58,872 nt of DNA from an uncultured Prevotella sp. Lineage in GTDB: Bacteria > Bacteroidota > Bacteroidia > Bacteroidales > Bacteroidaceae. The stretch covers positions 1-58,872 of the forward strand of contig ONKL01000013.1 of the NCBI GenBank assembly GCA_900318395.1, read 5' to 3'. The translations under genes were made by a program, and so were the position numbers. The notes beneath the pieces are model-generated. The model searched no databases, was not told where the DNA came from, and was given only the letters and a program-made list of their open reading frames with translations. This document shows, one piece after another, positions 8,758-16,728 of this stretch (the first letter of the stretch is position 1; every line of letters begins with the position of its first letter).

Positions 8758-8838
8758 ATCTTTCGTCTTTTTTTTGTTTCACTTCTGTCTGTTTGACGGA
8801 AGGAAACACGAAAAAGTTGCAGAAAGCGAAAAAAAGAA

Positions 8839-10083
8839 TTAAGATAAAGGCAGTTCGATCCAGAAGGTGGAGCCCTTGCCAAGTTCAGACTCTACGCCCA
8901 GCGTACCGCGCAGGCTCTGGACGTGAGCCTTCGCCACAGACAGACCAAGACCCGTACCAGGAATATACTCATCGATCTTGACGAAACGCTCAAAGATACG
9001 CTCCTGGTCTTCCTTGGCAATACCCTTACCCGTATCACGGACATAGATACGTACATGATCGCCCTTCACCAGGTCGAAGCCCAATGTGATGGAGCCTTTC
9101 TGCGTGAACTTGATGGCATTCTGCATGAGATGATCCACAATTTCTGAAAGTTTGGCGACATCCGTATACATGTACAATTCGGTATGGGGGAAATGAGTGG
9201 CGATGATGAGCGTCGTACCATCGACCAACTGGGCATGCGTATCGGCAATGCTCTTCAGTATAGGCACGACATCCGTCTGCGCCATCACCAGATTCTTGGC
9301 CTCTGCCTCGATCTTCGACATGCTCACCAGACCATCGATAATCTGCAGCAGCTTGTGGTTGTTGTTCTGAATCTCCTGAATCAGTTGGTTACGGTCTTCA
9401 TCACTCTCCACGACAGGCAGAAGGTCGGCAAAGCCCACAATAGCATTCAGCGGCGTACGGATCTCATGACCCATATTGGCAAGGAAGGCAGTCTTCAGAC
9501 GGTCGCTCTCCTCTGCTTTGTTACGGGCATTAATCAGATCGGTCTCCATCTTCTTCTGTTCGTCGATGCGCAACGATGTTCCTACAATCGACGTCGGGTT
9601 ACCATTCTCATCGCGCGCAGAAATCGTGGCGTAACTCTCCTCCCAATACATGGAGTTGTTCAACTTCACACGATAGGTTTGATGATAGGAGTCGCTGCGC
9701 CCGGCGAGAATATCCTCGAGCGCAACTTTTACACGCTGCATGTCGGATGATTCGAGATAGTCCCACATCGAGTCTATCGGGGTATCTGGTGACGAGACAT
9801 AGCTGTCCTTTCCATCGCGATAGTCGGATTCATAGGTTACCAGCCTCATCTTGGGATCCATCCTCCAGACGGCAATCTTCATGGCCTTCAGGATAAACTC
9901 ATACTCAATATTATTCTGACGCGTTTTCTCAAGTTCCTGCAATTCTTTGTTGAGCCTGACGCCAATCCGACGCTGACGGAAAATGCCATAGATAAGTAAG
10001 GCCGCTAGCAGAAAACCCACGCCCCAGAAGATGGGTATGAGGTGCTCGTTATCCGAGTAGGCATATAATAATAATCCGATCAT
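8839..10083 (-). CDS. Membrane-anchored PAS sensor histidine kinase
   Basis: The order over 414 residues is one N-terminal membrane helix (about residues 14-36), a short coiled segment, a PAS domain (about 60-175, ending GTSLRIDEQKKMETDL) and a dimerisation domain with the H-box MGHEIRTPLNAI. The ATPase domain follows with the N-box DHLMQNAIKFT, G1 DTGKGI and G2 GTGLGLS. All catalytic elements are present, so it should autophosphorylate. No receiver domain is attached and no response regulator gene lies beside it, so this is an orphan kinase here. It faces away from the RNA methyltransferase gene. The signal is unknown; the PAS domain is cytoplasmic. Confidence 0.9.
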   Translation of the reverse strand: MIGLLLYAYSDNEHLIPIFWGVGFLLAALLIYGIFRQRRIGVRLNKELQELEKTRQNNIEYEFILKAMKIAVWRMDPKMRLVTYESDYRDGKDSYVSSPDTPIDSMWDYLESSDMQRVKVALEDILAGRSDSYHQTYRVKLNNSMYWEESYATISARDENGNPTSIVGTSLRIDEQKKMETDLINARNKAEESDRLKTAFLANMGHEIRTPLNAIVGFADLLPVVESDEDRNQLIQEIQNNNHKLLQIIDGLVSMSKIEAEAKNLVMAQTDVVPILKSIADTHAQLVDGTTLIIATHFPHTELYMYTDVAKLSEIVDHLMQNAIKFTQKGSITLGFDLVKGDHVRIYVRDTGKGIAKEDQERIFERFVKIDEYIPGTGLGLSVAKAHVQSLRGTLGVESELGKGSTFWIELPLS

Positions 10084-10213
10084 AGGTTCTTAATTCTTCG
10101 CAAAAGTAAGAATTTTATTTGGAAAATCAACAATTTCGGCACGTTTTTTCACAAAAACTGAAGATTTTTATTAGATTAACAGAAAAAAAGTGCGTTTTTC
10201 GCTCAACTTACAT

Positions 10214-10221
10214 TAACTTTG
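10214..10221 (+). promoter_or_regulatory. Promoter -7 box for the RNA methyltransferase gene
   Basis: TAACTTTG at 10214-10221 matches TAnnTTTG and lies 20 bases before the ATG at 10242. I see no clean TTTG at the expected -33 distance. This site rules out an upstream in-frame start at 10119. Confidence 0.6.
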
Positions 10222-10241
10222 CACCCTGTAATTGCAATATA

Positions 10242-11780
10242 ATGGAACAAAATTTTGAACTGATCGCCAAAACGTTTATGGGACTGGAACCTGTACTGGC
10301 GAAAGAGCTGACCCAACTGGGGGCTAACGATGTTAAGATCGGTAGACGAATGGTATCGTTTACAGGTGATAAAGAAATGATGTATCGTGCAAACTTCCAA
10401 TTGCACACTGCCATCAGAATCCTGAAGCCTATCCGTCATTTCAAAGCGAAAAGCGCAGATGACGTGTATGAGGAAATCAAGAAAATAGACTGGACGCAAT
10501 ATCTGGAGAACGACAAGACCTTCACGGTCGACTCTGTCGTGTTCTCTGAGGAGTTCCGCCATTCTAAGTTCGTGTCGTATAAGGTAAAGGATGCCATCGT
10601 CGACCAATTCCGGGAGAAGACAGGCAAGCGCCCGAATATATCGGTGACCAATCCCGACATCCGTCTGAACATGCATATCGCTGAGGATCACTGCACGCTG
10701 AGTCTCGACTCCAGTGGCGAGTCGCTCCATCGCAGGGGCTATCGCCAGGAGAGTGTCGATGCTCCCCTCAACGAGGTACTGGCAGCAGGCATGATCCTAC
10801 TCTCTGGATGGCAGGGCGATACCGACTTCATCGACCCGATGTGTGGCAGCGGAACCCTGCTGATCGAAGCAGCCCTGATAGCCAAGAACATGGCACCGGG
10901 ACTCTTCCGCAAGGAGTTTGCCTTCGAGAAATGGCCTGATTTTGATGCCGACTTGTTTGACGACATCTACAATGACGAGAGTCAGGAGCGCGAGTTTACC
11001 CATAAGATCTATGGTTACGACATCGACATGAAGGCTGTCAACACCGCCCGCATGAATGTCAAGGCAGCAGGACTCTCAGATGTCATCAGCGTGGAGCAGC
11101 AGGATTTCAAGGAGTTTACACAGCCACAGAATAAGAGTATAATCATCACCAACCCGCCTTATGGTGAGCGTATCTCTACGCCTGACCTCTTGGGGACATA
11201 CAGGATGATTGGCGAGCGCCTGAAGCACCAGTTCAAGGGCAATGATGCCTGGGTGCTCAGCTATCGCGAGGAATGCTTCGATCAGATCGGACTGAAGCCC
11301 AGCATCAAGATTCCGCTTTACAACGGCTCACTGGAGTGCGAGTTCCGCAAATACCAGTTGTTTGATGGCAAGCTGAAGGACTTCCGCTCTGAAGGTGGTG
11401 TCGTGAAGACTGAAGAGGAGAAGCGCCAGATGGCCGAGAAGCACCGCTTCAAGAAAGAGCGCGAGTTTAAGAAACGCCTGGAGGAACAGGAAGAGAACGA
11501 AGAGGCCGACATCCGCTCGTTCACCTTCCACTATCATGATCTCAGCAACGACAAGCGCAATGAGCGCAAAGTGCGTCGCGACGACCGTGATGATCGGAAT
11601 GACCGCCGTGACCGCAATGACCGTCGTGATCGTAATGACCGTCGTGATCGCAAGGGCGGCTATAAAAGCAGTCCCAACAAGGGTGGCCACGAGCGTTTCG
11701 ATCGTAGCGGCAAGGGCCGTTCTTTCGGAAAAGGCAAGGACTTTGGAAAGAAGAGGAGGTTCGATGATGACGAAGATTAA
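10242..11780 (+). CDS. THUMP-domain class I RNA methyltransferase (RlmL/RlmK-N type)
   Basis: I chose ATG 10242 because it follows a -7 promoter box; the family starts here with MEQNFELIAKTFMGLEPVL. The order is a ferredoxin-like and THUMP RNA-binding region (about residues 1-160), then an SAM methyltransferase with FIDPMCGSGTLLIEAAL (motif I), YGYDIDMKAV and the catalytic NPPYGER (motif IV). Family members methylate guanosine N2 in 23S rRNA. After about residue 400 the protein changes to a Lys/Glu-rich coil. It ends in an Arg/Asp tail (RRDDRDDRNDRRDRNDRRDR) plus Gly/Lys-rich sequence, which probably binds RNA. The tail is encoded by an 18-base repeat. The gene overlaps the following peptidase gene by 14 bases. 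Confidence 0.9.
   Translation: MEQNFELIAKTFMGLEPVLAKELTQLGANDVKIGRRMVSFTGDKEMMYRANFQLHTAIRILKPIRHFKAKSADDVYEEIKKIDWTQYLENDKTFTVDSVVFSEEFRHSKFVSYKVKDAIVDQFREKTGKRPNISVTNPDIRLNMHIAEDHCTLSLDSSGESLHRRGYRQESVDAPLNEVLAAGMILLSGWQGDTDFIDPMCGSGTLLIEAALIAKNMAPGLFRKEFAFEKWPDFDADLFDDIYNDESQEREFTHKIYGYDIDMKAVNTARMNVKAAGLSDVISVEQQDFKEFTQPQNKSIIITNPPYGERISTPDLLGTYRMIGERLKHQFKGNDAWVLSYREECFDQIGLKPSIKIPLYNGSLECEFRKYQLFDGKLKDFRSEGGVVKTEEEKRQMAEKHRFKKEREFKKRLEEQEENEEADIRSFTFHYHDLSNDKRNERKVRRDDRDDRNDRRDRNDRRDRNDRRDRKGGYKSSPNKGGHERFDRSGKGRSFGKGKDFGKKRRFDDDED
11598..11651 (+). repeat. 18-base tandem repeat encoding the NDRRDR tail
   Basis: There are three 18-base units at 11598-11615, 11616-11633 and 11634-11651 (AATGACCGTCGTGATCG plus one variable base). 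They differ only at third codon positions and encode Asn-Asp-Arg-Arg-Asp-Arg, so the protein repeat looks selected. Confidence 0.9.
11754..11759 (+). promoter_or_regulatory. Strong Shine-Dalgarno AGGAGG deciding the peptidase start
   Basis: AGGAGG inside the end of the methyltransferase gene is 7 bases before ATG 11767 and 4 before ATG 11764. Such sites are rare in this phylum; here it would allow re-initiation within an overlapping gene pair. Confidence 0.55.
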
Positions 11781-13920
11781 GTTCATGGGGCTGGCAGCCC
11801 TTTTGACCGTTTCTATGTCAATGATTGCACAAGACAAGCTTTTCACCCTCGAAGACCTCAACTACGGTGGTACCAACTATAGGCGCATGCTGCCGAAGAA
11901 CGTCTATATCACGTGGTGGGGCGATCAGCTGATGTATCAGGATGCTGAAGAGGGAGGCACCATCGCCCAGGATAAGAGCCGGACAGCGCTGTTTACGCTC
12001 GACGAGGTTAATGCCACCCTGAAGGCTGAGCCCTCATCCATGCACAGCGCCTATATGGCCAGTTACCCCTATGCCGACAAGTCGCTCGTGCTACTCAGCA
12101 ACGACACCATCCAGATTCTTTACGACTTCAAGCAGAAGCAGACCACGATGGTGCAGCACATCCAAGGCACAGGAAATCACGACTGGAACAAAGCCTCGCG
12201 TGCCATTGCTTATACCAAGGACTTGCAGCTCTATGTGAGGGATGCCGACGATCAGGAGTATCAGCTCTCCAACGACGGATCGCGCGAAATCGTCTATGGT
12301 CAGTCTGTTCACCGCAATGAGTTTGGCATCAATAAAGGTACCTTCTGGAGTCCTGACGGACAGAAGCTGGCCTTCTACCGCATGGATCAGAGCATGGTGA
12401 CCGACTATCCGCAGGTAGACATCTTCCCGCGTGAGGCCACCTACGAACCTGATAAATATCCCATGGCAGGCATGACGAGCCACAAGGTGACTGTGGGCGT
12501 CTTCGATCTGAAGACACAGAAGACAGTCTATCTGCAGGCTGGCGATCCCACCGACCGCTATTTCACCAATATCGCCTGGAGCCCCGATGCCAAGACTGTC
12601 TATATCCAGGAGTTGAATCGCGCACAGAACGACTGTCGCCTCGTATCCTACAGCGCAGAGACTGGCGAGAAGTTGGCAGAGCTGCTTCGCGAGACTTCCG
12701 ACAAATACGTAGAACCCTTGAATCCCATCGAGTTCTTACCTTGGGACGATACGAAGTTCATCCTGCAGAGCCAGAAAGACGGCTTCAACCACTTATATTT
12801 ATATAATAAGGAGGGACAACTGCTGAAGCAGCTCACTTCTGGCCCCTGGGTGGTGCTCGATGTTCTGGGCTTCAACAGGAAGTCGCAGAGCGTCATCATC
12901 CTCTCCAACGAGAAGAACCTGCTGCAGAAGAATCTCTATGCCGTCAACATCAAGACGGGCAAGCGCACGCTGCTCGACGATGGTATCGGGGTTACTCGCA
13001 CTGCCGTGCTCTCGGCTTCTGGCGAACAGGTATATCAGAAATACCAAGCACCCGAGATTCCTCTTGTCATCAACGTAAGACAGACGTCTAACGGTAAGGG
13101 CTATCAGCTGCACAAGGCAGAGGATCCCTGGAATGGCTACCAGCAGCCCATCTTCGAGATGGGTAGCATCAAGGCTGCAGACGGTGCCACAGACCTTTAT
13201 TTCAGAATGGTCAAGCCATCCGACTTCGACGCTACGAAGAAATACCCCACAGTGGTTTATGTCTACGGAGGGCCTCATGCCCACAATGTCGATGCTTCGT
13301 GGCACTGGGCCAGTCGTTCGTGGGAGACCTATATGGCGCAGAAGGGATATATTGTCTTTATCCTCGACAATCGTGGTTCAGAGAATCGTGGACTTGCCTT
13401 CGAGCAGGCCACCTTCCACCAGCTGGGACAGATTGAGATGCAGGATCAGATGAAGGGCGTAGAGTATCTGCGCACCCTGCCCTACGTCGATATGGATCGT
13501 CTGGGTGTTCACGGCTGGAGCTTCGGAGGCTTTATGACCATCTCGCTGATGACGAATTATCCTGATGTCTTCAAGGTAGGCGTAGCAGGTGGCCCCGTCA
13601 TCGACTGGAAATGGTATGAGGTGATGTATGGTGAGCGCTATATGGGCACACCCGAAAGCAACCCTGAGGGCTTTGCCAAGAGCAGTCTGATCCCGAAGGC
13701 CAAGAATCTGAAGGGCAAACTGCAGATTATCACAGGCTATAACGATGACACCGTGGTGCCTCAGCACTGCTTGTCGTTCCTCGATGCTTGTATCAAGGCT
13801 GGCACACAGCCCGATTTCTTCGCCTATCCTGGCGAGCCCCACAATATGCGTGGTCATGCGAGTGTTCATCTCCATGAGCGCATCACGCAGTACTTTGAGG
13901 AAAATTTAAAAATGAAATAA
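11767..13920 (+). CDS. S9 family dipeptidyl peptidase (DPP-IV-like), secreted
   Basis: I start at the second of two adjacent ATGs because its spacing to AGGAGG is better; the first is at 11764. A signal peptide (MTKIKFMGLAALLTVSMSMIAQ) is followed by a DPPIV_N beta-propeller (about residues 80-450) and an alpha/beta-hydrolase domain. The catalytic residues by position are Ser585 in GWSFGG, Asp660 in GYNDDTVVP and His692 in GEPHNMRGH, as in clan S9B. The length (717 residues) is normal for periplasmic Bacteroidota DPPs. The enzyme should release N-terminal dipeptides from oligopeptides, with preference for Pro at P1 if it is a true DPP-IV; the exact specificity is not visible. It overlaps the methyltransferase gene and lies 22 bases before purD. 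Confidence 0.9.
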   Translation: MTKIKFMGLAALLTVSMSMIAQDKLFTLEDLNYGGTNYRRMLPKNVYITWWGDQLMYQDAEEGGTIAQDKSRTALFTLDEVNATLKAEPSSMHSAYMASYPYADKSLVLLSNDTIQILYDFKQKQTTMVQHIQGTGNHDWNKASRAIAYTKDLQLYVRDADDQEYQLSNDGSREIVYGQSVHRNEFGINKGTFWSPDGQKLAFYRMDQSMVTDYPQVDIFPREATYEPDKYPMAGMTSHKVTVGVFDLKTQKTVYLQAGDPTDRYFTNIAWSPDAKTVYIQELNRAQNDCRLVSYSAETGEKLAELLRETSDKYVEPLNPIEFLPWDDTKFILQSQKDGFNHLYLYNKEGQLLKQLTSGPWVVLDVLGFNRKSQSVIILSNEKNLLQKNLYAVNIKTGKRTLLDDGIGVTRTAVLSASGEQVYQKYQAPEIPLVINVRQTSNGKGYQLHKAEDPWNGYQQPIFEMGSIKAADGATDLYFRMVKPSDFDATKKYPTVVYVYGGPHAHNVDASWHWASRSWETYMAQKGYIVFILDNRGSENRGLAFEQATFHQLGQIEMQDQMKGVEYLRTLPYVDMDRLGVHGWSFGGFMTISLMTNYPDVFKVGVAGGPVIDWKWYEVMYGERYMGTPESNPEGFAKSSLIPKAKNLKGKLQIITGYNDDTVVPQHCLSFLDACIKAGTQPDFFAYPGEPHNMRGHASVHLHERITQYFEENLKMK

Positions 13921-13942
13921 TGTAAAAATGTAATAATTATAT

Positions 13943-15211
13943 ATGAAGATATTATTATTAGGCAGTGGTGGACGCGAGCATGCCCTCGCATGGAAAATTG
14001 CTCAGAGCAGCAAATGTGAGAAACTCTATATCGCCCCAGGCAACGCCGGGACAGGCAACTGTGGCGAGAACGTAGCCATGAAGGCCGACGACTTCGAGGC
14101 CATCAAGACCTTCGTCGTAGAGAAAGGTGTCAACATGGTGGTCGTAGGTCCTGAGGATCCCCTCGTAAAAGGAATCTACGACGAGCTGAAAGCCGATGCC
14201 CGCACGAAGGATGTTCCCGTCATCGGTCCCTCAAAGGCTGGTGCCGTGCTCGAAGGCTCAAAGGACTTCGCCAAGGGTTTCATGCAGCGCCATCACATCC
14301 CCACAGCCCGCTATCAGACATTCGACGGCGAGCATCTGGAAGAAGGTCTGAAGTTCCTCGAGACCCTCGAGGCTCCCTATGTCCTCAAGGCCGATGGTCT
14401 GTGTGCTGGCAAGGGCGTGCTGATCCTCCCCACCCTCGACGAGGCCAAGAAGGAGCTGAAGGAGATGCTGGGCGGCATGTTCGGCAATGCCTCTTCACAA
14501 GTGGTGATCGAGGAGTTCCTCAGTGGCATCGAGTGCTCTGTCTTCGTGCTCACTGACGGCCAGCACTATAAGATCCTGCCTGAGGCCAAGGACTACAAGC
14601 GTATCGGCGAGCACGATACCGGCTTGAACACTGGCGGCATGGGCAGCGTTACCCCTGTACCCTTCGCCACGAAGGAGTGGATGCAGAAGGTCGAGGATCG
14701 CATCATCCGTCCTACGGTTGAAGGTCTGGCTGCTGAGGGTATCGATTACAAGGGCTTTATCTTCTTCGGACTGATCAATGTGAATGGAGAGCCGATGGTG
14801 ATTGAGTACAACTGCCGTATGGGTGACCCGGAGACCGAGAGTGTGATGCTCCGTTTGAAGAGCGACATCGTCGATCTGTTCGAAGGTGTGGCTGAGGACA
14901 ATCTCGACCAGCGCGCCATTGAGTTCGATCCTCGTGCAGCCGTCTGCGTGATGCTGGTGTCGGGAGGTTATCCTCAGGCGTACAAGAAGGGCTACCCCAT
15001 CAAGGGCATCGAGCAGGTAGAAGGCAGCATCGTCTTCCACAGTGGCACAGCCATCAAGGATGGTGAGGTTGTCACCAATGGCGGGCGCGTCATCGCTGTC
15101 AGCAGCTATGGCAAGGATAAGGCCGAAGCCCTGCAGAAGTCTTTTGAGGAAGCCCAGAAGATACAGTTTACCGACAAGTATTTCCGTCGCGATATCGGAG
15201 CAGACTTATAA
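13943..15211 (+). CDS. purD: Phosphoribosylamine--glycine ligase
   Basis: This is the second step of purine synthesis: phosphoribosylamine + glycine + ATP gives GAR. At 422 residues it is full length. It opens with [18 protein letters not shown], the purD N-terminal hallmark. The ATP-grasp domain shows [29 protein letters not shown] and the metal-binding region [15 protein letters not shown]. The C-terminal domain ends at about residue 422 with no extension. It lies 22 bases after the peptidase gene, and the junction has an ATGTAAAAATGTAATAATT repeat. It may be transcribed with the upstream genes, as no TAnnTTTG box precedes it. Confidence 0.97.
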   Translation: MKILLLGSGGREHALAWKIAQSSKCEKLYIAPGNAGTGNCGENVAMKADDFEAIKTFVVEKGVNMVVVGPEDPLVKGIYDELKADARTKDVPVIGPSKAGAVLEGSKDFAKGFMQRHHIPTARYQTFDGEHLEEGLKFLETLEAPYVLKADGLCAGKGVLILPTLDEAKKELKEMLGGMFGNASSQVVIEEFLSGIECSVFVLTDGQHYKILPEAKDYKRIGEHDTGLNTGGMGSVTPVPFATKEWMQKVEDRIIRPTVEGLAAEGIDYKGFIFFGLINVNGEPMVIEYNCRMGDPETESVMLRLKSDIVDLFEGVAEDNLDQRAIEFDPRAAVCVMLVSGGYPQAYKKGYPIKGIEQVEGSIVFHSGTAIKDGEVVTNGGRVIAVSSYGKDKAEALQKSFEEAQKIQFTDKYFRRDIGADL

Positions 15212-15241
15212 AGGTAAAAAAGTAAAAAGGTAAAAAGGTAA
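15211..15241 (+). repeat. 8-base tandem repeat between purD and the next gene
   Basis: Units of AAAAAGGT with period 8 (third bases of the GGT/AGT cores at 15215, 15223, 15231 and 15239) begin at the purD stop and end 3 bases before the GTG start of the next gene. The unit is identical to that in the DUF5686 signal peptide. Confidence 0.85.
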
Positions 15242-15243
15242 GA

Positions 15244-16185
15244 GTGAAACGCGTTCAGAACATTGTAGCAGAGAGCCGTCGTACGTTGCCTTTCACGGCG
15301 GCGTATGCGGTAGTGGTGTGGCTGCTGGCAGGACTGATCGGTCATGGCATGTGGCTACAGTTTATCTGCTTTGTGCTCTCTGTCTTCATGATGGTGCAGC
15401 TCAACAACAAGAATCTGTTGATACGCATCTACAGCCGTCTGGTGTCTTCATCTTACATCGCGCTCTCCTGTGCGGCCTTGTTTCTTTTCGACTCACCCGG
15501 TGGTGCCTGCCTCCAGCTGACGGCCATCGCCTCGCTCTTCTGTCTGTTCAACACTTATCAGAACCGTTCTTCGGCAGGGTGGACTTATTACGCCTTCCTC
15601 TTTCTGGGGCTGGGCAGTCTGACCGATGTGCATGTGATTTATTTCATGCCTGTCTTCTGGTTGCTGACGATGTTTGCCCTCTACAGTTTCAGCCTGCGGA
15701 CGTTTACTGCCTCACTGCTGGGTTTCGCCACTCCTTACTGGTTCTCGCTGGCCTGGTATGCCTGGCGGGGAGAAGGCGATATAACCATTTGGGTAGACCA
15801 TCTGGCTGGAATAGCCGACTTGCAGTTCTCCATCTCCTACTCGGTGCTCAGTCTGCAACACCTCAGCCTGCTGGCTTTCTTCCTCATCCTGTTTCTCTTG
15901 GGCAGCATCCATTTCGTCACCACGAGCTATAAAGACAAGATCCGTGTACGTCAGATCTATTACAGTTTCATGACGCTGATGATCTACTCCTGCCTGCTGA
16001 TCATCCTGCAGCCTCAGTTCTATCAGCTGTCTTTCCACATCATGCTCATTTCTGTGAGTCCGATTATCGGCCACTTCCTGGCGCTGACCGAATCCCGTCT
16101 GTCGAATATTCTCTTCTTCGTGCTCACAGCCGTCGTGTTATTCCTCTCTGGCATGAACCTATGGATTTCATCATCAGTCTCCTAA
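15244..16185 (+). CDS. Multi-pass inner-membrane protein of unknown function
   Basis: This is a GTG start directly after the junction repeat; no better start lies downstream before the first membrane helix. The 313 residues contain about nine hydrophobic helices (for example AAYAVVVWLLAGLIG, LSVFMMVQL, FTASLLGFATPYW). Short basic loops occur at NNKNLLIRIYS and TSYKDKIRVRQIYY, which suggest cytoplasmic sides. I see no catalytic motif or substrate signature and do not recognise the family with confidence. It overlaps the start of the VTT/DedA-like gene by 25 bases, so the two are translated together. A transport or envelope-lipid role would fit but is only a guess. Confidence 0.75.
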   Translation: MKRVQNIVAESRRTLPFTAAYAVVVWLLAGLIGHGMWLQFICFVLSVFMMVQLNNKNLLIRIYSRLVSSSYIALSCAALFLFDSPGGACLQLTAIASLFCLFNTYQNRSSAGWTYYAFLFLGLGSLTDVHVIYFMPVFWLLTMFALYSFSLRTFTASLLGFATPYWFSLAWYAWRGEGDITIWVDHLAGIADLQFSISYSVLSLQHLSLLAFFLILFLLGSIHFVTTSYKDKIRVRQIYYSFMTLMIYSCLLIILQPQFYQLSFHIMLISVSPIIGHFLALTESRLSNILFFVLTAVVLFLSGMNLWISSSVS

Positions 16186-16613
16186 CCCAGTACGGCTATT
16201 GGGGCATGCTGATAGCAGCCTTCCTGGCAGGCAGTTTCTTCCCCTTCTCGAGTGAGGCGGTGATTCTCGCCCTGATGGCCACAGGCCTCGCCCCCTGGGT
16301 GCTGATGATCTACGGCACCATAGGCAATGTACTGGGCAGTGTCCTTAATTATGCTTTAGGCCGTATGGGCAAGATGGAGTGGATCGAGAAGTATCTCCAC
16401 GTGAAGAAGGAGGATCTCGACAAAGCCCACCGCTTCATTGCCGGCCACGGGTCGTGGATGGGGTTCTTCGCCTTTCTGCCCATATTGGGCAGTGCCATCA
16501 CCATCGCTCTTGGCTTGATGCGCTCTAATATCGTCATCACCTTCATCGCCATCACGATAGGCAAGATTTTCCGTTACATCATCTTAATCTATGGTGCAGG
16601 TTTGTTTATGTAA
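16161..16613 (+). CDS. DedA/VTT-family membrane protein (YqaA-like)
   Basis: This compact 150-residue protein has four or five membrane segments. It carries the VTT/SNARE-associated signature: a re-entrant first half with AGSFFPFSSEAVILALM and a second half with FFAFLPILGSAITIALGLMR and ITIGKIFRYII. The E of SSEA and the R of GKIFR match the conserved charged residues of DedA proteins. DedA/VTT proteins are linked to undecaprenyl-phosphate or phospholipid translocation across the inner membrane. The short YqaA-like group is less well characterised. It begins inside the previous membrane-protein gene (25-base overlap). Classification is fairly sure; the substrate is unknown. Confidence 0.85.
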   Translation: MDFIISLLTQYGYWGMLIAAFLAGSFFPFSSEAVILALMATGLAPWVLMIYGTIGNVLGSVLNYALGRMGKMEWIEKYLHVKKEDLDKAHRFIAGHGSWMGFFAFLPILGSAITIALGLMRSNIVITFIAITIGKIFRYIILIYGAGLFM

Positions 16614-16643
16614 CGTTAATTTATGTAGAGCGACAGCAATTTC

Positions 16644-16670
16644 TTCACTTTTCACTCTTCACTCTTCACT
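16644..16670. repeat. 7-base tandem repeat (TTCACTC)
   Basis: TTCACT occurs at 16644, 16651, 16658 and 16665, an exact period of 7. It lies between the VTT gene and the promoter of the DUF2723 gene. Confidence 0.85.
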
Positions 16671-16678
16671 TTTTTTCG

Positions 16679-16686
16679 TACCTTTG
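16679..16686 (+). promoter_or_regulatory. Promoter -7 box for the DUF2723 gene
   Basis: TACCTTTG matches TAnnTTTG and lies 42 bases before the ATG. The -33 region falls in the 7-base repeat and has no clear TTTG. Confidence 0.6.
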
Positions 16687-16728
16687 CACTCACATTTGAA
16701 TTTTAACGTTAGAAGATCATATTTTTAA

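Noticed and set aside
10119-10241. Longer N-terminus of the RNA methyltransferase
   Set aside because: The region contains the -7 promoter box TAACTTTG and the extra residues (FSQKLKIFIRLTEKK) are not typical of the family.
11328-11861. 177-codon frame opposite the methyltransferase tail
   Set aside because: It is an antisense artefact of the 18-base Arg/Asp repeat (Ile/Thr/Val repeats).
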